NCBI GenBank assembly: GCA_017163975.1
Contig: JAFFSR010000004.1
Location: 5,890,001 to 5,954,000, forward strand
Length of the DNA stretch: 64,000 nucleotides
Reading direction: 5' to 3'
From: Anastatus disparis
Lineage: Eukaryota; Arthropoda; Insecta; Hymenoptera; Eupelmidae
The position numbers and the translations under genes are program-made. Shown here one piece after another: positions 60,841 through 64,000 of this stretch. The notes under the pieces were generated by a model. It did not search any database. It saw nothing but the letters and a program-made list of their open reading frames with translations, and was not told the origin of the DNA. How positions within the stretch are numbered: position 1 is the first letter of the stretch; every line of letters begins with the position of its first letter.

Positions 60841-62940
60841 TAAATATGTTATTGATTAATACATTTATAATTCAATTTTTGTGAATATTTAAGAAAACGT
60901 TTATTTATCCACCTAATATTATTTCTCTCATTGATTTCTATAAGCGTATGTTACTGACTAATTTCTTTAAATTTTGTAATAATTATATACGTATTGAGCG
61001 TTGTATTAATGGCAAAAAAACTATTGCCATTTTTTCATTATTGAGCTTCTAAACTCGCCATTAACAGATTGCGAACTAAGAAACGCTATAGTACAATTGC
61101 TACCAAAGAAAATAAATTATCGTTATTGTTTAATCGGAACGTATATATTAGTTTTTAAACAATTTAACGTCATTATAATTATCAGCAGTAAAATTGGTTA
61201 TTATTACAACCTCATTTTTTTGTATATAATTATCATTTAAGTAGAAGTAATAAGCATTTAAAGTATTTTTAGGAAATTTTTTTACCATTACCGCTTACAA
61301 AATATTTATAATCAAATACGATAATTACTAAAACGTCATTGTAAATGACAAAAAGTAATACCAAATATAAATAAATAAAAATTACATTATCGAATGAACT
61401 ATCCGTACAAGAGTTTCACATGTATAAAAGTATATGAAATAACCGAAAGGCAGCGGGAGGCAGCGATATACACATTTTGCAATAAAAGTTGAAAGGGCAG
61501 TAACGTTTTACGGGTCACGGCTTATCGATATTTATCCACTCAGCCTCTCTACGCTTTTTTTCTGATCAAACTTATTTCGCCGCTTCGATGATCTTTGAAA
61601 AAAAATTATTATACCTTTATACACGTATTAGAATAATTCTGTTAATGGATTTGAATGTACGAAAAATATGATAAAAATGTATTTATCATGTATTTAAATA
61701 TTTTTCAATAGTTTTAATTAGATTATACAATCATAAAGTTATTTGAATTTGTATTTGATATCTGAATTTGTGCATTTAACATAAAAGATATTTGTTTTAA
61801 TGTATAATTCAAATTTTATAAATTAATAAATAAAAAGAGTATTAGGTTGTAGAGAAAATTCTAAAGTGGTGTGGTGCTTATATGAACTAATTTTTATTTT
61901 TCATATGTGGACAAATCTTTTTATCAAGTTTTAAGTTTCTCTAAAGATAACAATTAACAAAAATACAACTTAGCGATGGCGTTCTAATCACCACTTGGAG
62001 CACTTCTAAATTGTCACATGGATTAGAAGTCGGGTATATTCATCAAACATAAGCTAATTTAAAATGTACGAAGTACGTTAATGTCATAATTTTAAATTTA
62101 CTTTTTTAAATTAATTAAAATTTTAAAAATACTCTTGCTGATACGATAATATTGAAGTGTGAGAGTCTCTCAATTTATCGTGGTAAGTCACCTCAATATC
62201 GGAGACTCCCAAAACATCAAATTGAGATTTGTAAACACCCAATATAAAACTGCTGCAGTTTTAGAAAAATTAGACATGTGACGGCTTGGAGTTGCCGACC
62301 TCCTACTATTCTTCCTATATTCTATTTTGGAGGTTCTCCTACTCCAAGATACTTCGAGTTACTGAAAACTAAGCTTTGGTTCTACCATCCTTTTATATTT
62401 CTTTCAGTAAAATTATATATTACATTAGCTTATGTACTTCCATAATTAAATTAAAATGTTTGTGTTGAATTTTTATTGCAAATTTAGTAGTGAATAAATG
62501 AAATGTTTTTGGAAAAACTATTCAAGTTACCTCTATTTGTAGGCTGGACATTTTATGACAAGTTTTCAAGTCCCAAAGGGATGAAGGTTCGCTTATTTGA
62601 TTCATGTAGAGGTTCAATTATATTACTCACTATAAGTTTTACAATCATCTTTTGTGTATCACTATTGTCACTCTATACCTCCAAGATAAGTTTAATGCCG
62701 GAAAGATTGGTCATCCTTTGCTCCTCGTACTAAATAAAGTTTACCTAAAATACTATAAAATTTAGATATTGTATTAATATTTTAGAAAACTATTATTTGT
62801 CTAATCTTTTAATATAGATATTGGAGGCGTTGGTCCCTTGGACGCTCCCCTTGTCATCCTTCGCCTTGACAATAAAAATAGCTTTGTAATTTGCCTTTGA
62901 AATTTGGGACTGAAGACTTTTCTCTACGTTTTCTTAAACA
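60841..62940. other. AT-rich intergenic sequence
   Basis: No supported gene. The 76-codon frame at 62503-62733 has a hydrophobic stretch but no recognisable family. A GC-richer patch at 62820-62870 (GGAGGCGTTGGTCCCTTGG) could be a fragment of something functional or mobile but cannot be assigned. Confidence 0.45.
62285..62348. repeat. short imperfect foldback, ~20-bp arms
   Basis: CTTGGAGTTGCCGACCTCC at the left end and GGAGGTTCTCCTACTCCAAG at the right end pair imperfectly around a 25-base loop. Confidence 0.6.
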
Positions 62941-63540
62941 AAAATCCTAAATCTTTTGATCATAATTTCGGGTGTGGATTCTTAAATTTCAAATTTTTAA
63001 GGGATTCTGAAACACTAAATTTATAAATCTTTAATCCTCAAATCTTCAATTTTTGTTCTGAACAATTTCTCTTTCAATTCAGTTTCTAATCTTTATATTT
63101 TGAATGGCTTAAACTCTTAAACCTAAACTTATACATAGAATTAAAATGCTGGTAAATTTTGAAATGTTAAATTGGAAATCTTATAAATCTCAATGAATGA
63201 TTAACTCCTTAGTCTTAAAGTTTCTGAACGTTTGAATTCTAAATTTGATTCTAAATTCTAAATCTTACATTTAGTCACCAAACTTTCTAATTCCAAAAGC
63301 TTTCACTTTAAATACTAGATTGTAAATCTATCAACAGTAAAATTCTGAATCTTTCAACGACCGATCATTGAACATTAAATTCTGTAAGTCTCAATTTCAT
63401 TACATAAACTGAAGCATCAAATCATTAAACTTCAAAATATTATCATGTAATATCTTGGACACAAAAACTTGATACTCCAAGATTCAAATGTTTAATCTTG
63501 GAGTTCTAATAACCCATAAGTTTATAATTCATTAATTCAT
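62941..63540. repeat. degenerate short repeat tract (ATTCTAAATCTT / CTTAAAC words)
   Basis: Variants of AATTCTAAATCTT, TAAATCTTT, CTTAAAC and CATTAAAC recur on a roughly 10-20 base spacing for 600 bases without a perfect unit. This suggests an ancient, mutated minisatellite. Confidence 0.4.
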
Positions 63541-64000
63541 TTAAATTGATAGAAAAATCCATAATTTCACTTTTTTTCATAAAAAACTATTTACTCTTCA
63601 TCAAATTTTTAGTATAGATGTTATTCTGCATCTGTGAAAAGCTTTCCACTCACATAATATTCAGGATGATTTTAACCAAATTTTATAATTTTTATAAAAA
63701 CTCGCTCTGATTAACTTCAACGATAAAAAAAATAAATGCTACCAAGTGCTTTGGCGTAATGCTTTTTTATAGAGCTCATTGAGGTAATTTTATTTTATCA
63801 GACAAAAATATTTTTGCATTATTTCTTTATATATAATAAAAACTGAGAAAATTCAAATGATAAAAAAATTATTTTATCATGAAAATTCATTGAGCAATGT
63901 TCGTCAAATGCAATCACTCCTGAATTTTTTCTGAATCTCATTGAATATTTTCTGTGTTGAATACTTAAAGGGTTAAGAGATTTTGAGAAAATCAAATTCA
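63541..64000. other. AT-rich sequence at the right edge
   Basis: Nothing supportable was seen. Confidence 0.5.

Noticed and set aside
62503..62733. 76-codon ORF with a hydrophobic stretch
   Set aside because: No homologous family recognised, an isolated position and AT-driven composition.
1..64000. CRISPR arrays, bacterial operons or prophage
   Set aside because: Spliced animal genes and SINEs show nuclear eukaryotic DNA; no regularly spaced direct repeats were seen.

Overview
The window is AT-rich eukaryotic nuclear DNA (about one quarter G+C by eye). It has spliced genes with GT-AG introns, long low-complexity intergenic stretches and many small mobile elements. The two recognisable conserved genes (SAS-6 and a PLEKHM1-type RUN protein), a DUF4780 gene, a tRNA-derived SINE and a mariner-type MITE all point to an insect. 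The base composition and a repeat-rich intronless DUF4780 gene would suit a parasitoid wasp (Hymenoptera), but that narrower placement is inference.

Layout. 1-6560: a short first coding exon on the minus strand (4203-4248) with a clean splice donor. It has a GA/CT-rich promoter-like block on its right and AT-rich intron-like sequence on its left, so the rest of that gene lies off the left edge. 6561-36400: essentially gene-free DNA carrying four SINE copies, a 786-bp palindromic mariner-type MITE with TA duplications, several 70-150 bp foldback elements, microsatellites and scattered GC patches that may be regulatory. 36400-50700: the gene-dense core. A PLEKHM1-like gene (plus strand, three coding exons, 700 aa) hosts in its 4.8-kb second intron an antisense intronless ORF of 952 codons, with a DUF4780 domain and a huge RG-rich tandem-repeat tail. 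SAS-6 (minus strand, two coding exons, 670 aa) lies tail-to-tail with it. 50700-64000: no confident gene; one possible exon, further foldbacks, a fifth SINE copy and a tract of degenerate short repeats.

How the genes work together. The PLEKHM1-type protein belongs to late endosome/lysosome and autophagosome tethering. SAS-6 builds the ninefold centriole cartwheel. They are convergent neighbours with no evident shared pathway. The nested DUF4780 ORF and its unusual leader look like a retroposed or mobile-element-derived gene living in the intron, and it is the most unusual object in the window.
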